Assembly: GCA_001600635.1 (NCBI GenBank)
Contig: BCKL01000025.1
Location: 186,001-250,000, forward strand
Direction of reading: 5' to 3'
Length of the DNA: 64,000 nt
Source: Leucosporidium creatinivorum
Taxonomy: Eukaryota > Basidiomycota > Microbotryomycetes > Leucosporidiales > Leucosporidiaceae
A program made the position numbers and the translations under genes. Positions 10,244 to 21,539 of the stretch are shown here, piece by piece (position 1 is the first letter of the stretch; each line of letters starts with the position of its first letter). The notes under the pieces are model-generated. The model was not told the origin of the DNA. It searched no databases and saw only the letters and a program-made list of their open reading frames with translations.

Positions 10244-13200
10244 TCAACCTCCAGTCCTCACTGTCCGGTCCACCGGACGAGACGAGCACGCTTCCCGGCG
10301 ACTGAGCGAGCGAGGCAGAAGCCTTAGGTGGGGAGAAGTAGTGGCTTTGAGGCGAGTCGGGCTGGCGAGGGGAGGAAGAGAAGCGGCCGAGGAGAAGAGA
10401 AGGAGTGGAGAGGGTACGAGGACGGGCACGGGGAGGAGAGGGGGTGCTGTAGATCGAGGAAGGCGAGGGGAAGGAGGCGCTGGGAGAGAAGGCCGAGACG
10501 GCGGTATGACGGCGAGGCGGGAGGAGGCGAGGAGAGGAGAATTGGAAGGAGCGAGGTCGTCCGAAAGAGATATGAAGGTTGGGAAGGGAAGAGGAGGAAG
10601 ACGAGCCGTCTTCTCCTCGCTCTCGGGCGTAGGCGTCCACTCGTGACTCTCCTCTTGCTCCTGCTCCTCAACCGCCCAGCTGCCGACCTGCTCCCTCGTC
10701 TCCGACGCCTCCGAGTGATATCCGCTCGGCGCGACTTCGATGCCCGCAGGCTCCCAGGGAGGGAGGTCAAGAGGAGGAAGAGGGGAGCGACCGCGACGGA
10801 TGGCGAGTCGGCTCTGACGGCGGTCGAGTGTACGCATGGGGTCGCAAGCGGACTCGGTGGAGTGCGACGGGTCGTTTGGGGTGTCCATGGTGGGAGAGTT
10901 GGTCGTCGAAGCGAGGAGGAAGGCCGAGAATCCGTGGCCGAAGATTGGCGACTGGTCGAATGAGGGGTCGTCGAAGCCGTATCCTTCCCTATCATCCATG
11001 AGCGGACCGATCTCCTCCGCATCCTCGAATCTCGACCCTTCCCAGACGACCTCATCGCCCTCCGCCTCGTCGCTGACTCCTCCCATCTCGTCCAACAGCC
11101 TATCCATCTCGTCGACAATTTTCTTCTGGTCCAGCTCATGGTCGAAGGAGCCATCGCTCTGCGAGTAGGAGCTAAACGATTCGTCATTGCTGGAAGCGAC
11201 GTTGCCGATGGTCTTTGGGGAAGGAGAAGCGTCGTGACGGACTCGACGATTGCGGCGCGGAGAGTGGGGAGCGTTCTCATCGTCGACGGCGTCGAGGGCG
11301 GTGGGTTGGTGGCGCTGAGATGGGCACGAAGGAGGAGGGAAGGGAGGGAGTGGAAGCGGGCGGTGGCCGGTGAGGTTGGAGAGGTCCGAAAGCGAGGTGC
11401 TCGGACGAGTGCGATGGCGGAGAGGGCTGTCGGCGATGTCGGGCTCCTCTTCCTCTACCTCCTCGTCGACGTTGAAGGTATTCAACCCCTCATTCGAGAC
11501 CTCCTGCTGGGAGAGCCACTTCTCGCTCGCTTGGCGATGCAGCTCGAAGCTCACCTCGGGATCGGCGCCCTCCCCATCGCGCCCTCCTCCATCCGTCGCC
11601 TGCACCATCGACTGCACAAGATCTCTCTCCCGCTCTTTCTCCCGCTCCTTGAAGCTCTTGAGCCAAGGCGGCGTCGGCTCGATGATCCTGATTCGGATCG
11701 TCTCGCCCTCGCCCGCCTGTCTCCTCTTCGTCGGGGTGCCCGTATCCCATCCTCCATCGACGTAGGCGTGGGTGTCGTGCTCGATGAAGGAATGGGAGAG
11801 TTCGGGGTCGAGATGACGACGAGGACGAGGGGAGTTGGGGTAGTGAGGGAGGGACGGAGCGTCGAGAGTAGAGGTGGAAGGGGCGGTCGAGGTAGGGGCG
11901 TGGCGGAGAGTGGGCGTGGAGATGGAGCGACGAGAGGTACGCCGGTTCTGAAGTGATAAGCACCCGCAGTGGAAGGAGACGAGATCAGCCGAAGGGCTTG
12001 AGCGCCGAGCCACGTAGGCGAGCTCACCTCTTTCTGCTCCCAGACGACGGTCGCCGAAGCCATTTGACGAATCGACGTCCTCCCTTGGATTTTGTCCTCG
12101 CTACCACTGACCCTATCGTCGAAGAGGGGTCCGAAGCCTCCCATCTCAAAAGAAGTGCCGAGAGAAGGGTGAGGGAGGAGGGGAGCTGGCGCTCGGCAGA
12201 TCGGCGAGCAGGGACGTGAAGGCGAGTCGCCGTCGAAGGCGGGCGAAGTGGAGGTTTGGTAGCGGGAGCGAGGAAGGGCTGGAGACGCGACCGCAGGAGG
12301 GGTAGGGGACTTGACTGGGCCAGGGAAACGCGAAGTCAGCGTCGGCGATAGGCTCGGTAGTGAGGAGCGCACTCACCGACGCGGGCACGCTGCACCTCAG
12401 CCGAATCTGCTCCGTGCTGCCTATTCGCTCGCGCGTCCCTCCGGCCGGGCTCGGTATGGCCAGCGCCGAGCAGTCCCTTGACCGCCTCCCTCAGCTGATT
12501 CTCCTGCTCAACGTCCACCTCCCTCGTCCAACGCACCGAGTCGAGATCGAAGTCGGCGCTCGCACTGCGACTGACCGATCCCTTGCTCTTCTCCTCCACC
12601 CTGCTCCTCGCGCGCTTGACGAAACCGTTCAACGCCTCTCCCAGCTTCCTCGGCGCAGCTCCCTGCTGCTCTCCCGCGCCGAGTCGACCAGTCCAGAACT
12701 TCTTCCTGTCGCTGGGCTTCCTGTTGAGCTGGCTGCGCTGAGGTGAAGGCGCGTAGGAGGTGATAAGAGGCGAAGGCGGAAGGGGAGGACGAGTGCGAGG
12801 ATTGCGGAAGCTGAACGCGGAGGGCGAGAGCGGCGGCCTCTGCTGCTGGAGGAGCGGCTGACTGATACGACGCTCCCTGGGGTTGGATCCAGCGGTGGAA
12901 GAAGGAGCGCCGAGGTCCGACGAGGTGCGCGATCTCGCGTTCGAGCGGGGGTTGAATGAGAGGGAGGTGAGACGACGGCGCAGGGCGGTGAGCTTGGGCT
13001 CAGGAGAGTTGGGCGGAGAGAAGTGTGAAGGAGGGTAGTTGCGCTCCTTGCTGTAGCGTGGGCTGTTGCTGAAGCTCGAACTTGCGCTGGTGCTCGAGTT
13101 GGACGAAGGGAAAGCGAGGTGGGCGGGCGAGGGAGGTAAGGGGATGTCTTGAGGTGTACGCGAGTGGTTGATCGAGCTGCCGAAGAAGCGCGAGAACGGC

Positions 13201-13274
13201 TTGGGCGACGGCGGCAGCGGGACTTGAGCTGCGACGTTGAGGAGAGGCGGAGAAGCGGGCGAGCGGTCGCGCAT
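10244..13274 (-). CDS. X1: disordered Ser/Pro-rich protein, cassette family X
   Basis: Three exons (13274-12377, 12314-12028, 11947-10244) join in phase 1 and phase 0 and encode 962 aa. The protein starts MRDRSP. Its first 52 residues are nearly identical to X2 (LNVAAQVPLPPSP, then SRTPQDIPLPPSP), after which similarity is patchy. Shared islands are a basic helical region (APRKLGEALNGFVKRAR) followed by an acidic helix (NQLREAVKGLLG), and RRSISTPTLR at the start of exon 3. Most of the chain is low-complexity Ser/Pro/Arg with acidic patches. The start was chosen because the N-terminal conservation with X2 is strongest from this methionine and a likely 5' UTR intron ends just upstream. No known domain is visible. 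The 3' end is open in more than one frame, so the last 130 residues are less certain. Confidence 0.6.
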
Positions 13275-13876
13275 GCTAAGGGTGTGTAGGCGAGTAGGAG
13301 GTGATTCACTAGGCCTGTAGGAGTCGGTAAGAGTCTCCTGTAGCTTGGTTTGAACGAGTGTTGGAGGGCGACGAAGAGGGGAGAAGGGAGAGGGAGGAGG
13401 AAGAGAGGTGAGCGAGCGATTCGAGTTGGTCTGAGGCGAGAAGTCGAAGGTCAGCGAGGTGCTCTTTAGCAAAGTCGGAGAGGCTCACAGATAGCTATTA
13501 TAACCTTCTGTACAATTGCGTCATGTTTTGGACAGCTCGTCACCAAGACCGAGCTTGCTGAGCAGGGGAAGAGCTGGCCGAGCTTTCCAGTGTCGGCCGG
13601 AGACAGGAAGGGAGTGCAGAGGTGCAAGCGCGCTTTACAGCTAGCATATGTATCCAAGCTGCGACCTGCAAAGCGTGGTAGACAGTAGAAGAGGGTGAGC
13701 GACGGCTTCAGCGATGAGACGAGGGCGAGGGGAAGCGACTGACCTCGGTCGAGAGCAAGTCCTGCTGAGCTACAGTCGAGCTGGAGCAGCTGATCTGGGG
13801 CAGCTCCATACTCTCCACCACTCCAAGCAAGCAGAAGCTCTCCGCAGCTCTCCCGCTTGCCTCTCCCTCTCGGCGC
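13275..13876. other. Leader of X1 and conserved region downstream of A1
   Basis: This holds the probable 5' UTR intron of X1 (CTGAC then CTCAG near 13,440) and a segment conserved in order downstream of A2 (26,800-27,230) and A3 (57,420-57,850). The conserved segment contains short open frames, but the three copies do not keep the same frame, so I treat it as UTR or noncoding. Confidence 0.4.
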
Positions 13877-14446
13877 TCAAGGCTCGGCTGGCTTTCTTGA
13901 CCAGTCCATTCCTCTCCTTCTCCCATCTACGACCCTCCGTCGCCCCCTCCGCCTCCTCCACCTCCACCTCCTCCAGCTCCCCCCCCCCTCGCCGCTATAG
14001 TACCCTCCTCCTCCTCCTCCTCCCGCCTCGTAGCCTCGGCTTGTGCTGAAGGAGTAGCCTGGTCGAGCTGGCTCTCCTATCCGGCAGTGGCAGTGGCAGC
14101 AGGGCTGTAGGCGACGTGACGAGGCGTGTGGAGGAGACAGGTGAGGGAGGCAAGGGTTCGGCGAAGGAAGGAGAGGGTCAGCGACCGAGCCTCCGATGCG
14201 GTGAACCGAACGCAGAGCAAAACGCACCTCCCACATTCAAGTACAAAGCAGACACCTCCACACCAAGCAGCAACTGCTCGTCCTCGGCGGCTCTCCCTCG
14301 TGAGCAAATCCTCGGTCGTCGACATAGAAACTCGGCTTAGTGCTGCCGATTAGCTCCTTCAGATTGCCATTGCAGCTCAACATGGGCGGTTGAGGGGAAG
14401 GGGCGAGGGTGTTGGATCTTGTAGAAGGTGCTGGTGATTTTGACAT
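13877..14446 (-). pseudogene. A1: broken copy of Cys-cluster, Gly-rich small protein
   Basis: This is the counterpart of A2 and A3. Exon 1 starts MSKSP at 14,446 and reads through FYVDDRGFAHEGEP and WRCLLCT. The tryptophan codon that follows in A2 and A3 is a TGA stop here (14,237-14,239), so translation would end after about 69 residues. The next exon begins at 14,104 with CCHCHCRIGEPARPGYS and still carries the second Cys cluster and the Gly-rich tail, but the tail shifts frame after GGGGGGGYYSGEGGG compared with the other copies. The splice donor is GTGCGT. A 5' UTR intron lies upstream, as in all three copies. It could be a recent pseudogene or give a truncated protein. Confidence 0.6.
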
Positions 14447-15752
14447 GCTGTTAGAGAGTCGGGAAGAGCTGCTAGAGGAGGAGAAGGTCAGCCAACGCGT
14501 TGAGACGGAGGAAGATGCAACGAGACTCACCGGTGCGCTTGAGCTGCAGGCAAGTAGAGCGAGAGTAAGAGCAGTTGATTTAGCAGGGAGGAGGGCCGAA
14601 ATGCTTTCGGTGGTGGAGCGGCAGAGACTGAACAGCGAGCGGACTGTGGGTTCTAGCTCCGGGAGCAGCGGCGAGTCGAACTTGGCATTCGAGGTGATGT
14701 GAGCAGGGGTGAGATGGTGAGGAGAAGCATCTTGTTGAGGGAAAAGAGCGAGAGTTGGAGTGTACGGCGAAGCAGGGTGGAGCAAGAAGGACAGATGCGG
14801 CCGACTCCTCAGAGTGGACGTCTCCGGCTGCAGGGAGGCAAGTTAGCTGTTTGTAGAGCTCATCACGTCTCTAGCTCGCTCCCAGGAAGCGGCTATTAGC
14901 AAAACAAGGCCACTCCTTTCCAAGAGCAGCCACCCTTCGCAGCCAGCCTCCGCCGAGCAGGATTGGCCATGCTCCGTTTGTGCAGCCTACCAGATCACTG
15001 GCAGCTGCATGCCACATATCGGGTCCCGATACCACCGACGGCGGTGCCCACACTCCACGCAGCAGAGCGCGAGCCATCATCGCCGAGCTGCCTCACTTCT
15101 ACAGCGGGTGACACAGGTCTGGCCTCAATCATTGAAGGGCAGAAGTAGAAAAAGAAGCTCCCTGTTTCACGAGAAGGAGCTCCCTGCCCGTGGCCGTCTA
15201 GACGACACGGGCAGCGGAGCAGCAGCGGACCTCGGCGCTTTGAGTGACCGACTTCAGATCCCCGGTGTAAGCTGCTTGTTGTGGTCCATCGCAGCAAGCA
15301 CATCATCTGTCGTGGAAAATCTCTCTAACCAACCCCTATCGCAACGCCATCTCCTGCTCAGCAGTAGCCAACCACCTGCGAAAGAGCGAGCGCTGAGTCC
15401 TCCTTGAAACGACCAACACTGCATCGTGGAGCAGCTGTGAATCTATAACTGCTGGGGAAATCGGGTGCAAGGATCCGCACGCCACTTCTACGGGACCAGC
15501 CTCACCCGAACGCTTACAACGAGCCTTCAAGCGAACGCCGAAACAGCGGTGAAGGCCTTCTGCCCCGTTGGGAAGGATATCTATGGCTTCCACCTCTGTA
15601 TTCATGTTCAAGGCTTGTAGATATGAAGCTCGACGAGCTCTCAGCGCGAGACGACCACCTCAACTCGAAGAGGCCGCCTTACGCTCGGCGCCGTCTCGCT
15701 TTGGGTCCCACCTCAGCTTGCAATGGGCCTGAAGTCCACTCTTTCGCCTGTA
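14286..15752 (+). repeat. Near-identical inverted tract, left copy
   Basis: This 1,467-base stretch is the reverse complement of 24,935-26,410. By eye I find only a 9-base length difference (near 15,085) and a few substitutions. Both ends are abrupt: beyond GGCGGCTCTC on the left and TTTCGCCTGTA on the right the two loci are still homologous but clearly diverged. The tract covers the first 50 or so codons of A, its 5' UTR intron and about 1.3 kb upstream. Confidence 0.85.
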
Positions 15753-16970
15753 AATTGAGTTGGGCACAGTAGAGTAGCCGCTCACTGACGTGTAGCAGCA
15801 GAGTCACCCTTTGACCTCAGAGGACGACTCCACCGCGATGAGCGCCGAGAGCTACCCTTTGCGCCGAGCTGTTCAGCTGGCTGCCTGGGGCACAGACGCA
15901 GCGGCAAACTACCCATCACTATTAAAATTGTGTAAAGACGCGAGCCGATTCGCATCGCTCGCAGCTCTGCCGTCTTGCCGTCCAAGCAAGCAAGCCGAAC
16001 TGAGCTCGGCGAGAACGGCCTTCGTCTTTCACCTGCTGAGGGCTACGGGTGTAGCGGGAACAGCAGATATAGTAGCATGCAAAACCATGAGCATCAGCTC
16101 GGTACGTCTATCTCACAGACAGAGCTACAGCCACTGCAAGTCGCTGCCGACGTGCCGTAACTGTCCTCTGCGTCGACTTCCGAGAACCGAGTGAGCGGTG
16201 TCGACGCTGCCGATCGCGGCTAACGAGGTCCGCGTTTAAAGGGTTGAGGATTTCGCTGTTCACCGCGACGTCGCACCAGCTAAAGCGCCCCTCCCATCAG
16301 CTGCACGCCGAGGAGAGAGCGAGCTGAAGCGCCGAGGTCGAGTCGCTCAGTTGCTTCCGCTTTGCAGTGAGCTGTAGAGATGAGGCCGTTAAAAAGTACT
16401 TCACTTCACTCCACTACCGCCCGTCCGCCTCAGCAAACAAGCAGCAAGCCGAAAAAGCCTACTTTCTGACCCCCTCCATCGAGTCCCGGCAGAGGGCGCC
16501 TTTCTACTCGCCAGCAGAGCCTTCGAGCAGCAGCGAAACCAGCTCAGCACACGCATAGATAGCTACTCACCCTCTCCCTGTCCTCTCAGCCCTTCTGCTC
16601 CCCTCACTCCTCCCGCCGAGCGCTTCATCTCCCACCTCGCCTCGAGCTCTTGCTCCCTCGCGACTCGGTGCAAAATCGAGAAGCCTGCTATGCTGAGCAG
16701 CTGACTAGCTCTGCCGTCTATGCTATCCATCGAAGAGCAGTCAGAGTCTCAAAGCCTCGTAGCGAGCGGAGTAGTCGAAGCTCAAGAGCCGACCCGCTCG
16801 AAATTCGCCTCTCTTCTTCCTGCCTCATCTTTGCTCGTTCTCAGCTTCAACTCGACTACAGCGTGCTACTCAGGATCTAAAAGCTTCTTCGCACGCTCTA
16901 CCACCCTACAGCAACCCCTCACTTCTCCCAGCAACCCTCTCACAGCTCCCCCTCCCCGAATCTCGAAACG
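14447..16970 (+). repeat. R1: conserved intergenic block between divergent A1 and B1
   Basis: About 2.5 kb separates the start of A1 from the start of B1. It is homologous to R2 (23,718-26,249, inverted), R3 (58,389-60,903) and the degenerate R4 (4,740-6,180). The A-proximal part contains the 5' UTR exon and intron of A. The B-proximal part contains a pyrimidine-rich leader ending in CTACAGCAACCCCTCACTTC. The middle has open frames on both strands but none with domain or splice support, so it most likely works as a shared promoter region or encodes an untranslated transcript. Confidence 0.65.
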
Positions 16971-17952
16971 ATGTGCCGCTCCTCCGTCACCCTTTTCTAC
17001 GGCTTATGGGTCAAGAGCTGGTCCCTCGCTTTCGCTGCGGATGCTCACGACAAGATCCACCCTACGCTACTCGCCATCGACGTCATCGTTCGTCGCTGGA
17101 GGGAGGGAAAGCTCGAGATTGAGGAGCAAGAGAGCAAGACGACGGCGAGGGACCTACCCGGCGAGGTTTGGGAGATCGTCAAGCAAGAGGTGATCGACGA
17201 AGCGATGCAAGACGAGGAAACAAAGCAGCTCAAGAGGTACAGCCGCTGCATCAACTGCCGTTATGCTCAGGGCGACTTCGCCGAGGATTGTCTGGACGCG
17301 TTTCCCCTCGCCATGACTGCTGTGATGGATCAGTGTCCGCCATGGAGGAGTTGGGACAGTCCTGCGTGCGGAGCGTGCCTGGAGAGGCTGTGGGAGGCGG
17401 AGGCGCCGTTTGAGTGGCTCGACTTTCCGAACACCGAGGTGTGTCTCCCTCGTCGCCGACGCTTCGCCTGTTCGCTCTAGGATAGTAGCACTAACCAGCG
17501 CTTTTTCTCAGCGCGTGCAAAGCTTTCTCGCTTCCTTCGGCGTCTGCAGCCCCTCCCTCCATGTCCACCAAGACGACCCCGGTCTCTTCGACCTTCTCGA
17601 CGTCGACGCGCTTTCCCCACTTGCTCTCCGCCTTCTCTCCTCGCAAGGCGACGACAACAAGAAGTTCAAAGCCGCAGAGGCTTCGGTACACGACGATGAC
17701 TCCCCAGCCTCGGGAGTCTCGCAGAGCGCAGCTTTCGCCATCTCTCCCGAATCGCTCGCTCTCCCCGCCGACGTCGATCAGCGCTTCCGCCGACTAGTCC
17801 ACACCTATCACCTTCGAGTCGCCGATCCCACAAAAGGTACCATCACTCCCCTCGGTGTACCTCCTCAAACTCTCACCGCCGAGCAGAACAAGCCTTTCGC
17901 CGAAGCCGAGCCGAGGTGGATGCTCTGGAGCTTTGCTGATCCGTGCTCGTGA
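16971..17952 (+). CDS. B1: F-box-like protein with CxxC pairs (clade I)
   Basis: Two exons (16971-17438, 17512-17952) encode 302 aa. The N-terminus (MCRSSVTLFYGLWVKSWSLA) is shared with B3 and B4. Around residues 60-76 comes an F-box-like stretch (LPGEVWEIVKQEVIDEA), then two cysteine pairs, CINC and CGAC, about 55 residues apart, which could bind zinc. Exon 2 opens RVQSFLASFG, and the C-terminus carries LPADVDQRFRRLVHTYHLRV and ends WMLWSFADPCS. The intron has a GTGTGT donor, a CACTAACC branch site and a CAG acceptor. The gene is divergent from A1 and convergent with the Mei2-like gene 224 bases downstream. An SCF-type substrate receptor is conceivable from the F-box-like segment, but I do not recognise the family. 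Confidence 0.75.
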
Positions 17953-18176
17953 AGCCATAGTTAGCGGAAGCGTGCGGAGATGATGAAGAAGAGGGAGCAG
18001 TGGCAGCTGCGCTTGCGTAATTGCGATCGAGCCCAGCTTCCCCCAATCCATCTTTGCCGAGCTCTCGTCTTTCGGCTACGGAAGTTCAGCGAACTGTTCT
18101 CGAGAGGTTGCAGATCAGGTGTTGTCTTATAAGGTGGGCGAAGCGCTATACATGTATCGTCATCTCGTCTCCTCGC

Positions 18177-21100
18177 TCACTGCTTGCCGTCCTGCTGCTT
18201 CTGCTGCTGAGCCTGCGAGAGCGCGAGAGGGAGAAGAGAGGGTCAGCGCCGAGCTCCTCATCTTCCTTGACCATCGCCCTCCACAAGCAGAAGAGAGAAA
18301 GCGAAGACTCACCAACAGGCTCAACAACTCCTGAACCTGCTGCGGCGCCGCTGGAGCCGGGGCGGGCGTAGCGGTCGTCGTCTCTCCTCCAGCAGGCGCG
18401 GGAGCCTGAGGAGGGGGAGGGGCGGGAGGGGGCGTTCCCCCACCCGATCCCTGAGGACTCGCTCCTCCAGCTCCAGCTCCACTCTTACCGAGAAGAGCGA
18501 GGAGCGCCGCCGGGAGAGCGGGGGCAGCGGGCTGAGGCGGCGAAGCGACGGAGGGAGGGAGAGGGGAGGCGCCGTAGCCCTGGCCTTGGGGCTGAGGGGC
18601 GTGGGGAGAGGCGTAACCTCCGACTTGGGGAGGAGGAGCGCCGTACGATCCCGAAGGAGGGGCGCCGTATGATCCACCGGCGTAGGGAGCAGTAGCGGCC
18701 GGGGGCGCGGAGGGAGGAGGGACGGAGCCTTTGCCGAGGGATTCGAGCAGCTTCTGGACTTTGAGCGCTTGGGCGAGGCGGTCCTATTCGACGTCATTCG
18801 AGGGAGACTAAGGTGAGCGAGCGCTCGGCTTCGAGGATAGCGAGAGAGGGAGAGCAGACACACCTCCTCGGCAGCTCCTCCAGCGGCGGGGGCACCGTAT
18901 CCTCCTGCAGCAGCGGCGGGAGGTGCGCCGTAGGGCGAAGCTCCACCGTAGGGAGCGGGAGGAGGGGGAGGGGGAGCGCCGTAGTTGCCTTTGATTCGAC
19001 GAGGTCAGCGAGCACCTCGAGAGATGAGAAGGCACGCAACTCACCAGCATAAGGAACAGCAGGCGCCGCGGCCTGTCCAGGAGGAGGTCCATAGCCGTAT
19101 TGATCACGCTGTTGCTCGCGAGGGGGCATGCGGGGGAGGAGCGATGGGCTATGAGGTGTCCGAGAGTGTCAGCGAGACTGACCTGAGAGGAAGTGAGAAG
19201 GAAGGGAGCAAACGCACGGAGGATCCCACATGAACCTCAGGTCCATCCTCCCACCAGCAAGCGGCGAGTCATTGAGGGAGTCGTAAGCTCTCTCCGAGCC
19301 CTGCGCCATCAAAATCGTCCACGAGGTCAGCGAAAGCCGCACTAGAGGAAGCAGAGAGAAGAAACATACACGACTATCGAAGAACTGAATCAACCTCTGC
19401 TCGGGCCTCGTAGGATCAGGAGCCACGCTGTGCACTTCGCCGAAAGCGCCGAACCGGTCCATGAGCTCGCGGTCTTCGATGGGGCCTCGAGCGCCGGGGA
19501 CGGTGAGTGCGAGGGTTCCCTGTTCGTTACAGAAACGTCAGCGAGCGTTCGTGGGGGAGGGAGAGAGAGAGGTGGCAGAGAGAGTAACGAACCTGACCCT
19601 TCTCTCGGTCGCAGCGCTTGGCGAGGTCGGCGTCGCGGGGGAGGGAGAAGTGGACGTCGATCTGGGTGTGTGTGACGAGAAGAGGGTCAGCTACGGCGAG
19701 CTGGAGGGGGGAGGAGGAAGAGAAGCGACGAACAGGTCGGCCATTGATCATGCTTCCCTGGAGTTGGTCCTTGGCCATCATGGCCGCGCGGATGTCAAAC
19801 TGTTCGAGCGAAGGCGGAGCAGGGTTAGTCGGAGAAGGAGGAATGATGAAGAAGAGAAAGGAGAGCTCACGTAGGTGATGAAGAGCATGCCGCGCTTCTC
19901 GAGCATATCGAAGCAAGTCCTGACATCGCCGATGCGGTCAAAGCGCTCGCGCACCATGTCGGCGGTGACTCCGTACTGTCAGGAAGGCGCAGAGGGTCAG
20001 CTCACAATCCTCGAACGGCGTCTTCCGCCGCCGAGCCTCTCCTCGCCTCTCCTCGCCTCTCCTCGCCTCTCCTCGCCTCTCCTCGCCTCCTCGCCGGGCC
20101 TCTTCTCAACAAGCAGACTCACCTTAACGTTCCTAATGAACAGCGTCCTACAAGGCTGTTCCTTCCTCTTCCTTTCCTCAACAATGCGGGCATGCTCCTC
20201 CTCGGTCAAGCCGGTATCTCCTTCATCGCGAGGGATACGACGACGACCTCGGCCGGGGTCGAGCACTGATGGATGGGGGAGCGGAGGGGAGAGAGAGGGG
20301 AGAAAAGAGGCGAGGAGTAAGCTCGCTGTTCGCTGACACTTTACGGGTTGCTCGGAGATGTCGGCGAAGGGAGAAGGAGTGATAAAGGGAGATGGGCGGC
20401 GGCTCGGCGAAGGCAAGACGGGTCACGAGAGGACGTTCTCGAGGAGCCAGCTTGCGGGAGTGCATCGCCGAGACGTTCTTCGATGCACTTTGCCTTGCCA
20501 GAATCGCTGTTGTCCTTTCGAGCCGCTTTTGCCGAGGTCGAGCAAAGGAGGCAGCGGGCTTGAGGCGGCCACGGGGCTCGGCTGGCGACTTTCGGCGACG
20601 AGGTATGGACGTTCTCCACCTTTCGTTGTTCCCACAGGTGATCCGCTGAAGAGCTCCGTAGCTCTACAGGCCTTCTCCTTGCAGACCGAAGCTGCTCGAA
20701 GACGCGCTCATCCTAATCCCTCGCTTCGCCTTGCCCATCCCAGCTTGCTCGACTTGCTTCCGCTCGGCCATTGAAATGGGTAGAAGTCGTCTCCTTCCAG
20801 CGTACATCCCTGCGTTCCAGCGGGCGAGAAGAAGAGAAACGAAAGACTCACCACTCAATTCGCGAGGCCCATTCGCCCTGGAATTGTACTCGCCGCGATC
20901 CCCTCCTCCAGCTGCAGGGGGAGGCGCACCATATCCCCCACGATCAGGAGGAGGACCACCATACCCTCCTCCGTAGCCTCCAGGGGGTCCATCCCTGCCC
21001 GGAGCGCCTCCCCGGTCGTAGCCAGGACTAGCACTCCTTCGCCTTCGCCTGCTCCCCCATCCTTGGTCGACGGGAGCAGCAAACTCTCGCCCACGAGACT

Positions 21101-21353
21101 GAGGAGGAGGAGGTCCACCGTACCCTCCGCCACGGGGAGGAGATCGACCCCCTCCTCCTCCTGCGCCGGGACCAGGTTGGAAGCGTTGACCTTGGTAGTC
21201 TGCTCGAGGAGGAGGGGGAGGTCCTCCGCTGTAGTTCTGCTGATGAGGAGGAGGCGGGCCGTAGTTGTTGCTGTTGTAAAGAGGTTGTCCTTGGCCTCCT
21301 TGTTGGCCAGGAGGAGGGCCGTAAGAGTAAGGCTGATCGTTACGGTACGACAT
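18177..21353 (-). CDS. Mei2-like RNA-binding protein with two RRMs
   Basis: Eleven exons join in phase and encode 617 aa: 21353-20852, 20265-20123, 19975-19871, 19799-19734, 19661-19593, 19519-19370, 19300-19218, 19148-19045, 18988-18864, 18783-18313, 18212-18177. A Gly/Pro/Tyr-rich N-terminus of about 165 residues precedes RRM1 (RNP2 TLFIRNVK, RNP1-like KRGMLFITYFDIRAA). The linker IDVHFSLPRD leads to RRM2 (GTLALTVPG, RLIQFFDSR). This RRM1-linker-RRM2 arrangement is that of Mei2-like (AML) proteins, where the linker reads LDIHYSIPKD. I see no third, C-terminal RRM of the kind that defines fission-yeast Mei2. The C-terminus is again Gly/Ala/Pro-rich with QAQQQKQQ-like text. Intron 1 is unusually long (about 590 nt). 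Two donors are GTTCGT. Confidence 0.8.
20035..20090 (+). repeat. Tandem 10-base repeat in an intron
   Basis: The unit CCTCGCCTCT repeats about five times inside intron 2 of the Mei2-like gene. It is a simple expansion of pyrimidine-rich intron sequence. Confidence 0.85.
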
Positions 21354-21539
21354 TGCGAGGTGAACGTAAGAGCAAGAGAGGCGAATCGCGAGAACAGCTT
21401 GCTCTTAGCCAACTCGCTGCCTTGCTGCTTTCGAATCGCGCTGGAAGCTCATCGGAAAGCACTACAGGACTACAGCACCCTTCAGCACCTGCTACCACCC
21501 TACAGCACACACCTCGAAGCTCAAGCCGACGCGCTTTCG

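Noticed and set aside
14409-14702. Open frame opposite exon 1 of A1 with an identical twin at 25,994-26,287
   Set aside because: It is antisense to the 5' UTR and start of A and owes its identity to the same tract.
15336-15611. A 91-codon open frame on the minus strand with an identical twin at 25,076-25,351
   Set aside because: The identity is explained by the conversion tract, which is identical at every base position regardless of frame. The third copy does not keep the frame, so I do not call a gene.
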